From Eggerthellaceae bacterium (GTDB taxonomy: Bacteria; Actinomycetota; Coriobacteriia; Coriobacteriales; Eggerthellaceae), in the NCBI GenBank assembly GCA_900754955.1, contig CAAEEV010000011.1, forward strand, positions 1 to 7,546: DNA of 7,546 nt, written 5' to 3'. The notes beneath the pieces were generated by a model. It searched no databases, had not been told where the DNA came from, and saw only the letters and a list, made by a program, of their open reading frames with translations. Position numbers and translations under genes: made by a program. Positions 1-6,070 of the stretch are shown one piece after another (within the stretch, counting starts at the first letter, position 1; each line of letters opens with the position of its first letter).

Positions 1-321
1 GCGGGAACGTTTCCGATGGTTGTCGTCGGGTCTGTTGTACAGGGTTTCGGCACGGGTACGTTCATGCCTACGATGGTGGGCATAATTGGAAACGTCGCAG
101 GCAAGCAGAACGCCTCGCTTGTGTTGGGCATCTCGATGTGCTTGGTGGGCGCCTCGCAGTTCTTCGGTCCGACGATCTTCAATGTGATCGTTGAGGCTTT
201 GGGGCTCGCAGCTGGCGGGCCGTGCATCACGCTCGCTGCGGTTTGCCAGCTGTGCTTTGCGCTCGCTGGGACGATAGTGCTTGTGTTAGTGAGAAGGGGA
301 CAGCGTTTATCCGAGGAGTAG
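1..321 (+). CDS. Major facilitator superfamily transporter, C-terminal fragment
   Basis: The reading frame is open from base 1 to a TAG stop at 319-321, so only the last 106 residues are visible and the true start lies outside the window. The fragment has three hydrophobic segments: roughly residues 6-30 (VVVGSVVQGFGTGTFMP), 38-66 (SLVLGISMCLVGASQFFGP) and 75-98 (ITLAAVCQLCFALAGTIVLV). It ends in a short basic/acidic cytoplasmic tail (RRGQRLSEE). Gly-rich helices with small-residue spacing, a G-P pair late in the penultimate helix and the short charged tail fit helices 10-12 of an MFS permease. The substrate cannot be inferred. It could also belong to another 12-helix secondary transporter family. 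No clear terminator follows the stop. Confidence 0.75.
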   Translation, partial: AGTFPMVVVGSVVQGFGTGTFMPTMVGIIGNVAGKQNASLVLGISMCLVGASQFFGPTIFNVIVEALGLAAGGPCITLAAVCQLCFALAGTIVLVLVRRGQRLSEE

Positions 322-491
322 GAGGAAGCGACGAGGTGCGTTGACTCGATTCAATCACTCCTTTTTGTCAGAGTGCGGGGTATTCCTCGGATGAAGCCAG
401 GTTATCCATCTGCGCACGATCCAGGCTGCGGTGTCCCGGAAATGTAGCTCCCGCAGCTTCTGCGGATGGCGTGCCCCTCCGCCTGCCGAGG

Positions 492-500
492 TGGTACCAT
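492..500 (+). promoter_or_regulatory. Possible extended -10 promoter for phasin-aarF
   Basis: TGG-TACCAT matches the extended -10 pattern TGnTAnnnT. No good -35 hexamer lies 16-18 bases upstream. Transcription would start near 507, giving a leader of about 85 bases before the ATG at 593. This is a motif match only. Confidence 0.3.
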
Positions 501-581
501 GGAGCTGCGGGCGCATGCGCGCCTGCGGTACGGGCCCGCTGTCCGCGCATTGCTCAGACGGGCCGACACGTCGAGTAGATC

Positions 582-586
582 GGAGG
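582..586 (+). promoter_or_regulatory. Ribosome binding site deciding the phasin start
   Basis: GGAGG lies six bases before ATG 593, which is near-ideal spacing. It favours 593 over the in-frame upstream ATG at 431, whose extra 54 residues are Arg/Cys/Pro-rich and look like translated non-coding DNA. Confidence 0.8.
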
Positions 587-592
587 CGTGCT

Positions 593-1012
593 ATGCCTGG
601 TATCGCTGATGGATTCAAAGACATCTTCCTCGCCGGTGTGGGAGCGATGGCGATCGGCGCCGAGAAGTCGAAGGAGCTCGTCGACCAGCTCATCGCGAAG
701 GGCGAGATCACGGTCGAGCAGGGCAAGCAGCTCAACACCGAGCTGCGCCACCGCGTCGAGGACGCGACGGCCGACCTGCGCGACGACGCGCTTGCGGCGC
801 GCCTGGCGTTCATGACGCCCGAGGAGCGCACGTCGTTCGCCGCGCGCGTGAGCGCGATGGTGGCCGCTGCCAACGCCGAGGAGGCGCCGGGTGCCGCGTC
901 GGGCGTCGACACGTTCACCAAGCCCGAGGACGTCACCGACGGTGCTGCCGCGATCGCCGCTGAGGACGAGGCGGAAGCTGCCGCGTCTTCGGACGAGGGC
1001 GCCCGTGCGTAG
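593..1012 (+). CDS. Phasin-like small helical protein
   Basis: The product is 139 residues with an ATG start supported by GGAGG six bases upstream. Residues 1-22 are amphipathic/hydrophobic (DGFKDIFLAGVGAMAIGAEK), a pattern typical of the start of phasin (PhaF/PhaI-type) domains. Residues 24-95 are charged and strongly helical, with likely coiled coil (SKELVDQLIAKGEITVEQGK and onward). Residues 96-139 form an Ala/Glu/Asp-rich tail of low complexity. Phasins coat polyhydroxyalkanoate granules, but phasin-like proteins also occur in anaerobes without PHA synthesis, where their role is unknown. No PHA synthase or depolymerase gene is in this window. It lies 141 bases before the AarF-family kinase in the same direction, so a shared transcript and a membrane- or lipid-surface role are plausible inferences. 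The family call rests on sequence style and context. Confidence 0.7.
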   Translation: MPGIADGFKDIFLAGVGAMAIGAEKSKELVDQLIAKGEITVEQGKQLNTELRHRVEDATADLRDDALAARLAFMTPEERTSFAARVSAMVAAANAEEAPGAASGVDTFTKPEDVTDGAAAIAAEDEAEAAASSDEGARA

Positions 1013-1109
1013 ACGCCTCTTCGCACGTCATACGGCAAGCTGCGCTGCGTGCACGGCGAGGGCGTTGCCTTCACCTGGTGCGCGGTGCGGCTGCGTTTGT
1101 GAAGCCTGC

Positions 1110-1140
1110 CTGCGGTCGCGCCGTTTCGGCGCGCTGCGGT
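1110..1140 (+). repeat. Hairpin framed by CTGCGGT direct repeats before aarF
   Basis: A perfect 7-bp stem with a 3-base loop (CGCGCCG-TTT-CGGCGCG, 1117-1133) is flanked exactly by two copies of CTGCGGT (1110-1116 and 1134-1140). The second copy abuts the Shine-Dalgarno sequence at 1141. The hairpin has no T-run after it, so it is not a standard terminator. It could set the relative expression of the kinase within the transcript, or stabilise the processed downstream mRNA. Confidence 0.6.
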
Positions 1141-1147
1141 AGGGAGG
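1141..1147 (+). promoter_or_regulatory. Strong ribosome binding site for a GTG start
   Basis: AGGGAGG sits six bases before GTG 1154 and fixes a non-ATG start for the kinase gene. No in-frame ATG lies nearby that would preserve the conserved N-terminal region. Confidence 0.8.
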
Positions 1148-1153
1148 TCTCCT

Positions 1154-2809
1154 GTGGCTGAAAACACGCTGCTCAAATACATCTTCAGCTCGACGGGCAC
1201 CGTCGATCCCGAGGGGCGCTTCGACCTGAGCTCCAAGACGCGCCGCCGCCGCATGCGCGAGATCGTGGGCATCGTGCAGAAGCACCACCTGATGAATTCG
1301 GTGACGCCCGAAGAGTTCCGCGCGATGCTCGAGGATCTCGGGCCGTCGTTCGTCAAGATCGGCCAGGCGCTCTCCACGCGCTCGGAGATTCTGCCGAGCG
1401 TGTACTGCGATGAGCTCGCCAAGCTGCAGACCGAGTGCGATCCGCTTCCCTTCGATGAGATGCTTGCCGCGCTCGACGTCGAATACGGCGCGCAGCGGCG
1501 TGCCGAGCTGTTCTCGTTCATCGACCCCAAGCCGCTCGGCAGTGCGAGCCTCGCGCAGGTGCATCGCGCGCGCCTCGCCTCGGGCGACGAGGTTGCCATC
1601 AAGATTCAGCGCCCGGGCGTGAAGGCCACGATGGCGCTCGACATCGACATCATGCGCATGCTCGCGCGCTACGCCTCGCGCTTCATGAAGGACGACCAGT
1701 TCGTCAACTTGCGCGACGTGGTCGAGGAGATGTGGCAGACCTTCCTCGAGGAGACCGATTTCAGGCGCGAGGCCGAGAACCTCCAGGAGTTCGCGCGACT
1801 CAACGCCGACTGCGTGTTCGTGGCGAGCCCGCGCGTGTACTTCGAGCTCTGCACCGAGTACGTGCTCGTGATGGAGTACGTGCAGGGCATTCCGATCAGC
1901 CACTCCGACGAGCTGATCGCGCATGGGTACGATCTTGAGGAGATCGGCGTCAAGCTGCTCGACAACTACGCGTCGCAGATCCTCGACGCGGGTTTCTTCC
2001 ACGCTGACCCGCATCCAGGCAACATCATCATTCGCGGCGGGCAGATCGTCTACATCGACCTCGGTATCATGGGGCGCCTGTCCGATCGCGATCGCCTCGG
2101 CTTCGAGGGCATCATCAAGGCAGTGGGCATGCGCGATTCGGCGGGGCTCAAAAGCGCGCTCATCCGCTACGCCGTGCAGAAGGACAACGCGGCGATCGAT
2201 CACGCGCACTTCCTCGCCGACCTTGACGACCTTCTTTCGGACTACGCTTCGGCCGATATCAGCAACATCGACATCGGCGCGCTGCTCAACGACATCATGG
2301 CGCTCACGCGCGCCTGCAAGGTGACGCTGCCCTCATCGGTGGCCGCCGTGGCGCGCGGCATCGTGACGATCGAGGGCACGGTGGCGTCGTACATCGGCGA
2401 TCTTAACATCGTCGGCATCATCAACGATCACCTGAAGGGCAAAGTCGACAAGCAGGCTGAGTTCGAGCAGGAGATGGAGGATCTCGCGCGCGCTCTGTAC
2501 GCCTCGGGCAGGGGACTGCTTGCTGCGTCGTCGTACGCGGGCGAGGCGCTCAAGATGCTCACACGCGGTCAGCTTAAGATGAACATGGAGATGACGGGGT
2601 CCGACGTGCCCTTCCGTAAGCTCTCGCGCATCTTCACGCGCGTGACTATGGCGCTCATCGTGGCGGGTCTGTTCGTGGGCGCGAGCCTGCTGTCGCAGTC
2701 GCTCATGGAGCCGCGCATTCTCGGTGTGCCCGTGCTTGCGGCGATCGGTTTCGTGAGCGCGTTCATCCTGTCGATCTGGATCGTGGTCGACATCTGGCGA
2801 CGGAAGTAG
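1154..2809 (+). CDS. ABC1/AarF/UbiB family atypical protein kinase-like protein
   Basis: The product is 551 residues with a GTG start. All UbiB/COQ8 hallmarks are visible: the KxGQ motif in FVKIGQALSTRSEILP (K68, G70, Q71); the modified glycine-rich loop PLGSASLAQVH (127-137); VAIK with K150; the ExD motif in FLEETDFRREAEN (E200, D202); the catalytic loop HADPHPGN (283-290, D285 and N290); and the metal-binding DLG (302-304), replacing DFG of ordinary kinases. Two membrane helices end the protein (about 496-515 and 523-546), the usual anchor for this family. In E. coli and yeast the family supports ubiquinone biosynthesis through ATPase activity. In anaerobes a menaquinone or lipid-handling role is more likely, but the substrate is unknown. 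The length fits the family. It follows the phasin-like gene, probably in one transcript, and faces the radical SAM gene convergently. Confidence 0.93.
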   Translation: MAENTLLKYIFSSTGTVDPEGRFDLSSKTRRRRMREIVGIVQKHHLMNSVTPEEFRAMLEDLGPSFVKIGQALSTRSEILPSVYCDELAKLQTECDPLPFDEMLAALDVEYGAQRRAELFSFIDPKPLGSASLAQVHRARLASGDEVAIKIQRPGVKATMALDIDIMRMLARYASRFMKDDQFVNLRDVVEEMWQTFLEETDFRREAENLQEFARLNADCVFVASPRVYFELCTEYVLVMEYVQGIPISHSDELIAHGYDLEEIGVKLLDNYASQILDAGFFHADPHPGNIIIRGGQIVYIDLGIMGRLSDRDRLGFEGIIKAVGMRDSAGLKSALIRYAVQKDNAAIDHAHFLADLDDLLSDYASADISNIDIGALLNDIMALTRACKVTLPSSVAAVARGIVTIEGTVASYIGDLNIVGIINDHLKGKVDKQAEFEQEMEDLARALYASGRGLLAASSYAGEALKMLTRGQLKMNMEMTGSDVPFRKLSRIFTRVTMALIVAGLFVGASLLSQSLMEPRILGVPVLAAIGFVSAFILSIWIVVDIWRRK

Positions 2810-2820
2810 CGCTTTGCAGT

Positions 2821-2906
2821 GATGGCGCATGGGCGGGGCGCTTGCCGCCGGGTCCGGTGACAAGCGGCCTGTCCAACTGACATCGTCGATCCGCCCATCC
2901 GCCACC
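2821..2906. repeat. Long imperfect inverted repeat between convergent genes
   Basis: The arms are GATGGCGCATGGGCGG (2821-2836) and CCGCCCATCCGCCACC (2891-2906). They match as inverted repeats at 14 of 16 positions, including eight consecutive bases. A second stem nests inside (CGCTTG 2839-2844 with CAAGCG 2861-2866). The structure fills the 100-bp gap between the 3' ends of the kinase gene and the radical SAM gene. It could act as a bidirectional terminator or RNA 3'-end stabiliser, but there is no U-tract on either side, so Rho-independent termination is not demonstrated. Confidence 0.55.
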
Positions 2907-2909
2907 ACG

Positions 2910-4307
2910 CTACACGAGCGTGTGCAGGACGCGCAGTCCGCTGTGCGGTTCGGCCTCTTCCGCATGTTGTTCGATGCAGGCGTACCAATCGCGCAGATAG
3001 TCGCCGATCGTGGTTTTGAGGGGGTGGCAGGGCTCACCGCAGCAGGTGCGCTCCCACTGGCACGTTCCTTTGCAGATCGGCAGGAGCGCGCAGGCGGTGC
3101 ATCGGGCGTCGTCGAACGGGTGGGCGGGCGCCGTGTCGAGCGCGCCGGCGTCGTAGCCGTCGAGCAGATTGAGCAGCACGTGGCATCCGTCGCCCATCCA
3201 TCCGTCGCACTTGTACACGTCGCCTTCCGCGTCGATGCCGTAGTAGTTCTCCATCTGTCCGCGGCAGAACAGCGGCGCAGGCGCGAGGAGCGCTGCGTAG
3301 TCGTCGGGCGTGTGGGGCTGCGCGGCGAAGCGCTCGTAGGTGAAGTGCGCATACTCCTCGTGCGTGAACAGGTTGAACGCGGGCGCCGCGAAGGCGTTGC
3401 ATCCGTAGGTGCCGTGGTAGTCGTTGAGCTTGGTCGGCTTGAGGGCGATGCCGTGTTCGGCGAGAAGCTCGTCGTGGAGCGCGTCGAGCAGTGGGGCGGT
3501 TTTCTTGTCGAGGTTGATGAGGGCGTTGATGCGGATGCCGCGCGATTTGAGGGCGTCGACGGCGCGCATGATGCCGTCGAACGAGTTGGACCCGTCGGCT
3601 GCGGGGCGGCGAACGTTGTGGATGGCTTCGGGGCCGTCGATGGTGACGAGCACCTCCTCGACGGCGCAGCGCACGAGCAGATCGGCTGTGGCATCGTCGA
3701 TGCGTGCGCAGTTCGAGAGCATCATGGCGGCGTATTCGACGTCGTGTTGGGCGCACCATGTCATGAGCATGCGGGAGATGTCCTCGACGGCGCCGAGCGC
3801 GAGGGAGGGGTCTCCGCCGTACCACTGCACTTCGAGTCGCGAGAACCCGTCGCGCTCGTGCACCGCTTGAACGAAGTCGCCCACGGCGTGCACCACGCGG
3901 TCGTCCATGATGCGCGTCGGCGCTTCGTTGTCCTTTTCGTAGCAGTACGGGCAGCGCAGGTTGCAGGCGTAGGTGGGCGCCAGGCACAGGGCGAGCGTGC
4001 GGCGGTCCTGCTGGGCGGCGCGGTACGCGGCGTGAAGCGCGCCGAGCTCGTCCGCATCGTCTGCCACGGCGAAGCCCGCGGCGGCGAGCTGCGCGATCGC
4101 CTCGCGCGTCTGATCGGTGCTCTGCGCTGCGTCAGCATGTGCCGCCGGTCCCGGGCGCTCCGCGCCGGCGGTTCCTTCTGCGGGCAGCGAGCGCCAGGCG
4201 CGCCACGTTTCCTCGTCGGCAACGGCGAAGGTTCCCGAGGCGGTGTGGTAAAGCAGGTGCTCCTCGCCGGCTCCCTCGGCGGATAGGGTGTAGCGTGACT
4301 GTTTCAT
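2910..4307 (-). CDS. Radical SAM/SPASM domain protein
   Basis: The product is 465 residues. Residues 1-105 form an N-terminal region of the type seen ahead of many SPASM peptide maturases (HLLYHTASGTFAVADEE). The radical SAM core begins with CNLRCPYC (C115, C119, C122), which binds the SAM-cleaving 4Fe-4S cluster, followed by WYGGDP (162-167), a GGEP-type SAM-binding motif with Asp for Glu. A complete seven-cysteine SPASM domain follows: C348-x13-G-x4-C367, then C403-x2-C406-x5-C412-x3-C416 and a final Cys among C422, C423 and C427. This predicts two auxiliary Fe-S clusters. Relatives modify ribosomal peptides (thioether or C-C crosslinks) or mature sulfatases; neither a precursor peptide nor a sulfatase gene is visible here. 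ATG 4307 is chosen because AAGGGG lies five bases upstream; an in-frame ATG at 4349 has no such support. The gene is a single unit, divergent from rlmB and convergent with the AarF gene. Oxygen-sensitive chemistry suggests an anaerobic host. Confidence 0.9.
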   Translation of the reverse strand: MKQSRYTLSAEGAGEEHLLYHTASGTFAVADEETWRAWRSLPAEGTAGAERPGPAAHADAAQSTDQTREAIAQLAAAGFAVADDADELGALHAAYRAAQQDRRTLALCLAPTYACNLRCPYCYEKDNEAPTRIMDDRVVHAVGDFVQAVHERDGFSRLEVQWYGGDPSLALGAVEDISRMLMTWCAQHDVEYAAMMLSNCARIDDATADLLVRCAVEEVLVTIDGPEAIHNVRRPAADGSNSFDGIMRAVDALKSRGIRINALINLDKKTAPLLDALHDELLAEHGIALKPTKLNDYHGTYGCNAFAAPAFNLFTHEEYAHFTYERFAAQPHTPDDYAALLAPAPLFCRGQMENYYGIDAEGDVYKCDGWMGDGCHVLLNLLDGYDAGALDTAPAHPFDDARCTACALLPICKGTCQWERTCCGEPCHPLKTTIGDYLRDWYACIEQHAEEAEPHSGLRVLHTLV

Positions 4308-4312
4308 GGGGT

Positions 4313-4318
4313 CCCCTT
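4313..4318 (-). promoter_or_regulatory. Ribosome binding site deciding the radical SAM start
   Basis: On the minus strand AAGGGG is followed by five bases and then ATG (4307-4305). This favours the 465-residue product over one extended to 4349. The extension would encode 14 poorly conserved-looking residues across the divergent promoter region. Confidence 0.6.
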
Positions 4319-4335
4319 TTGCTCGACTGCCGCCA

Positions 4336-4344
4336 TGGTACACT
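4336..4344 (+). promoter_or_regulatory. Possible extended -10 promoter for rlmB-NYN
   Basis: TGG-TACACT fits TGnTAnnnT, with a weak CTTTTG 17 bases upstream (4316-4321). Transcription would start near 4351, about 34 bases before the rlmB ATG. It overlaps a weaker minus-strand match, TGTTAGTGT (4348-4340), that could serve the radical SAM gene. Both are motif matches only. Confidence 0.35.
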
Positions 4345-4384
4345 AACATGTCACGTTCAGAGATTCCGAGGGAAAGCGAACCCC

Positions 4385-5149
4385 ATGTCAGACTATATCG
4401 AGGGCCGACGCCCCGTCATCGAGGCACTGCGCACTGAGGTGCCCATGAAGCAGATTCTCATGGCCGACAACGTGAAGCGCGACAGCCTCATCGCCGACAT
4501 CCTGCGCAAGGCCAAGAACGCCGGCGTTCCCGTGAAGCAGATCTCGAAGAAGAAGCTCGACGAGATCTCCGAGCGCGGCAGTCATCAGGGCGTGATTGCC
4601 GAGGCGAAGCCGTACGAATACGTCAGCATGACCGACATCATCAACGCCGCCGAGATCAGCGCCGCCACGCATGACGGTCGCGCGCTCGTCGTGGTGCTCG
4701 ACCACATCACCGATGCGGGCAACCTTGGCGCCATCGCGCGCAGCGCCGAATCGGTGGGCGCTGCGGGCATCGTGATTCCCAACAAGCGATCGGCGCGCGT
4801 GACGGCTGCGACGTATAAGAGCTCGGCGGGCGCCATCTCGCATGTGCAGGTGTCGCAAGTCGCCAACATCGTGAACACGATCGAGCGCCTCAAGAAGAGT
4901 GGCTTCTGGATTGCTGCCGCCACCGAGCATGCGTCGGATTTCATCTGGGATGCCAATCTCAAGGGCAAGATTGCGCTCGTGATGGGCAACGAGGGCGACG
5001 GCGTGTCGCGCGTGGTGCTCGAGGCGTGCGACTTCGGCGTGAAGCTGCCGCAGATGGGCGACATCTCCTCGCTCAACGTGGCGCAGGCGTCGACGGCGTG
5101 CATGTACGAGTGGCTGCGTCAGAACTACGCGGCGCTCGCTGCGGAGTAG
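4385..5149 (+). CDS. rlmB: 23S rRNA 2'-O-methyltransferase, RlmB family (SpoU/TrmH, SPOUT)
   Basis: The product is 254 residues, the usual size for this family. The N-terminal L30e-like RNA-binding domain starts with the typical EGRRPVIEAL (6-15) and spans to about residue 75. The SPOUT methyltransferase domain carries the three SpoU motifs: motif 1 LDHITDAGNLGAIARSAE (105-122, N113, R119), motif 2 LVMGNEGDGVS (198-208, E203) and motif 3 LPQMGDISSLNVAQASTA (221-238, S229-L230-N231), which forms the trefoil knot that binds SAM. E. coli RlmB makes Gm2251 in the peptidyl-transferase loop; the exact nucleotide here is inferred from family. The ATG at 4385 is preceded by GAGGGA (4368-4373), 11 bases away; the open frame back to 4139 runs through the divergent gene and is ignored. 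The next gene starts 18 bases after its stop. A YacO-like or TrmH-like tRNA target is the main alternative. Confidence 0.92.
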   Translation: MSDYIEGRRPVIEALRTEVPMKQILMADNVKRDSLIADILRKAKNAGVPVKQISKKKLDEISERGSHQGVIAEAKPYEYVSMTDIINAAEISAATHDGRALVVVLDHITDAGNLGAIARSAESVGAAGIVIPNKRSARVTAATYKSSAGAISHVQVSQVANIVNTIERLKKSGFWIAAATEHASDFIWDANLKGKIALVMGNEGDGVSRVVLEACDFGVKLPQMGDISSLNVAQASTACMYEWLRQNYAALAAE

Positions 5150-5167
5150 AGGGGCCGGGCGTTTCGC

Positions 5168-5704
5168 ATGCCGCGTCAACGCAAGAAGCTGCTCATCGTC
5201 GACGGCTACAACGTGCTGCGTTCAGGCAGCCGCTACAAACGCATCACGAGCCCCGACTACACTGACGACGCGTTCAACACCGCACGCGAGCGTCTCATCA
5301 ACGATGTGGTGAACTACGCGGGGCGCGACTGGCGCGCGATCGTCGTGTTCGACGGGGCGCACAACGAGTTTTCACGCGGTGAGGTGCAGACGGTCGGCGG
5401 CATTCAGATCATGTTCTCGCCGGCGGGCCAGTCGGCCGACAAGGTCATCGAGAAGCTCGCCCACGATGCGCGCGAGCGCATGGTCGAGGCGCTTGTGGTC
5501 ACGAGCGACGCCACCATCCAGGACACGGTGTTCGGCGGCGGCATCGATCGCATGAGCGCCGAGGGATTCTCGCACGAGGTGGCCATGTACTACGACGAGG
5601 CGCGCCTCGACGAGACGCCCAAGGTGGCACGCAAAAGCACGGTGGCCGACCGCATCCCTGCCGACACGCTCGCCAAGCTGAAGGCCCTGCGCGACCGCGG
5701 ATAG
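5168..5704 (+). CDS. NYN-domain (YacP/Rae1-like) ribonuclease
   Basis: The product is 178 residues, close to B. subtilis YacP/Rae1 (about 170). PIN-like/NYN acidic motifs are all present: IVDGYNVLR (10-18, D12, N15), VVFDGAHN (59-66, D62), the SADKVIEKL helix (89-97, D91) and VVTSDATIQD (110-119, D114), followed by the Gly-rich FGGGIDRMSAEGF typical of this family. Members are metal-dependent endoribonucleases; Rae1 cuts mRNA in the ribosomal A site. The ATG at 5168 is 18 bases after the rlmB stop, with AGAGGGG (5148-5154) overlapping that stop and a rather long 13-base gap. The order rlmB then NYN gene matches yacO-yacP in Bacillus, which supports the call. It is probably co-transcribed with rlmB and ends before the hairpin at 5739. 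Whether it cleaves the same targets as Rae1 is not known from sequence. Confidence 0.9.
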   Translation: MPRQRKKLLIVDGYNVLRSGSRYKRITSPDYTDDAFNTARERLINDVVNYAGRDWRAIVVFDGAHNEFSRGEVQTVGGIQIMFSPAGQSADKVIEKLAHDARERMVEALVVTSDATIQDTVFGGGIDRMSAEGFSHEVAMYYDEARLDETPKVARKSTVADRIPADTLAKLKALRDRG

Positions 5705-5733
5705 CGGCACCCGGCACCTTCGGTCGCTTCGTA

Positions 5734-5796
5734 ACATGCATGCGCCCACCGCCGATCAAGCAGGCGGTGGGCGCATGTTGCGTTAAGCATGCATGT
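5734..5796. repeat. Nested inverted repeats around the terminator
   Basis: Outer arms ACATGCATGC (5734-5743) and GCATGCATGT (5787-5796) are perfectly complementary and enclose the inner stem. The arms compete: bases 5739-5743 can pair with 5773-5777 (short stem) or with 5787-5791 (outer stem). The left arm also has a tandem ATGC duplication; skipping four bases lets AACATGC pair with GCATGTT (5773-5779) and lengthens the stem to about 19 bp. Confidence 0.6.
5739..5777 (+). terminator. Strong hairpin, probable terminator of rlmB-NYN
   Basis: A perfect 15-bp stem (CATGCGCCCACCGCC at 5739-5753 with its complement at 5763-5777) encloses a 9-base loop. The downstream sequence TTGCGTT is only moderately T-rich. 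It starts 34 bases after the NYN stop codon. Further complementary sequence on both sides allows longer or alternative pairing. Confidence 0.65.
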
Positions 5797-6070
5797 ACGA
5801 TGACGCTTCGGGCTCGGATGAGGCGCGCGGCTGCCACAGGGAGGCGGGTTATGCGCTTGTGTTCGGATGCGCGCGACTTTCTCGCTTCGCCAGCAACCTG
5901 CAAGGAATCTGCTGGTTCCGCGCAGGGGTTCTGCTGGTTTTCGGTCGGCGCCGCATCAGGCCCTTGTCGGCTTCGCGCCAGTGCTGCGTCGGTGCCGCAC
6001 GAAGCGTCGGCGGCATCTGCGCTGGTGTTCTGCAAGCGCGAAGCGGGAACGCGTATGTACCCTGTTGCAC
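5797..6070. other. Gene-poor stretch with short direct repeats
   Basis: No convincing gene lies here: several frames are open on both strands, but their products have no recognisable domain or good start. Two features stand out. TCTGCTGGTT occurs twice, 22 bases apart (5908-5917 and 5930-5939). GGAGGCGGGTTATGCGCTT (5840-5858) recurs exactly inside the downstream gene at 6415-6433. The stretch could be a regulatory leader or the remains of a duplicated gene piece. No clear -10/-35 pair was found. Confidence 0.4.

Larger units (their letters stand above)
322..592 (+). other. Intergenic region / leader upstream of the phasin-like gene
   Basis: These 271 bases contain no gene I can support. Visible elements are a 6-bp perfect hairpin at 451-465 (CCGCAG-CTT-CTGCGG), a 5-bp inverted repeat at 356-375 (CACTC...GAGTG) with five T in its loop, an extended -10-like motif at 492-500, and a very GC-rich stretch at 505-565 with short self-complementary words (GCGCATGCGC, CGGGCCCG). 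None forms a convincing intrinsic terminator for the transporter gene. The frame of the downstream gene stays open back to 431, but a good ribosome binding site argues for a start at 593. Confidence 0.4.

Noticed and set aside
355..2209. Long minus-strand open frames (415 and 393 codons) opposite the phasin and AarF genes
   Set aside because: Ser/Arg- or His/Leu-rich products without domains, lying antisense to well-supported genes.
2333..3694. Minus-strand 453-codon open frame across the AarF 3' end and the radical SAM gene
   Set aside because: Ser/Thr/Arg/Pro-rich out-of-frame product; both overlapped genes have intact motifs.
2829..4286. Long plus-strand open frame (485 codons) opposite the radical SAM gene
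   Set aside because: It is a Val/Arg/Gly-rich antisense shadow of a GC-rich gene; the minus strand carries the full radical SAM and SPASM motifs.
4308..4316. GGGGTCCCC palindrome over the radical SAM Shine-Dalgarno as a regulatory hairpin
   Set aside because: A one-base loop cannot fold; probably incidental.
4308..4349. Radical SAM start at ATG 4349
   Set aside because: It would translate through the divergent promoter region and has no ribosome binding site, unlike ATG 4307.
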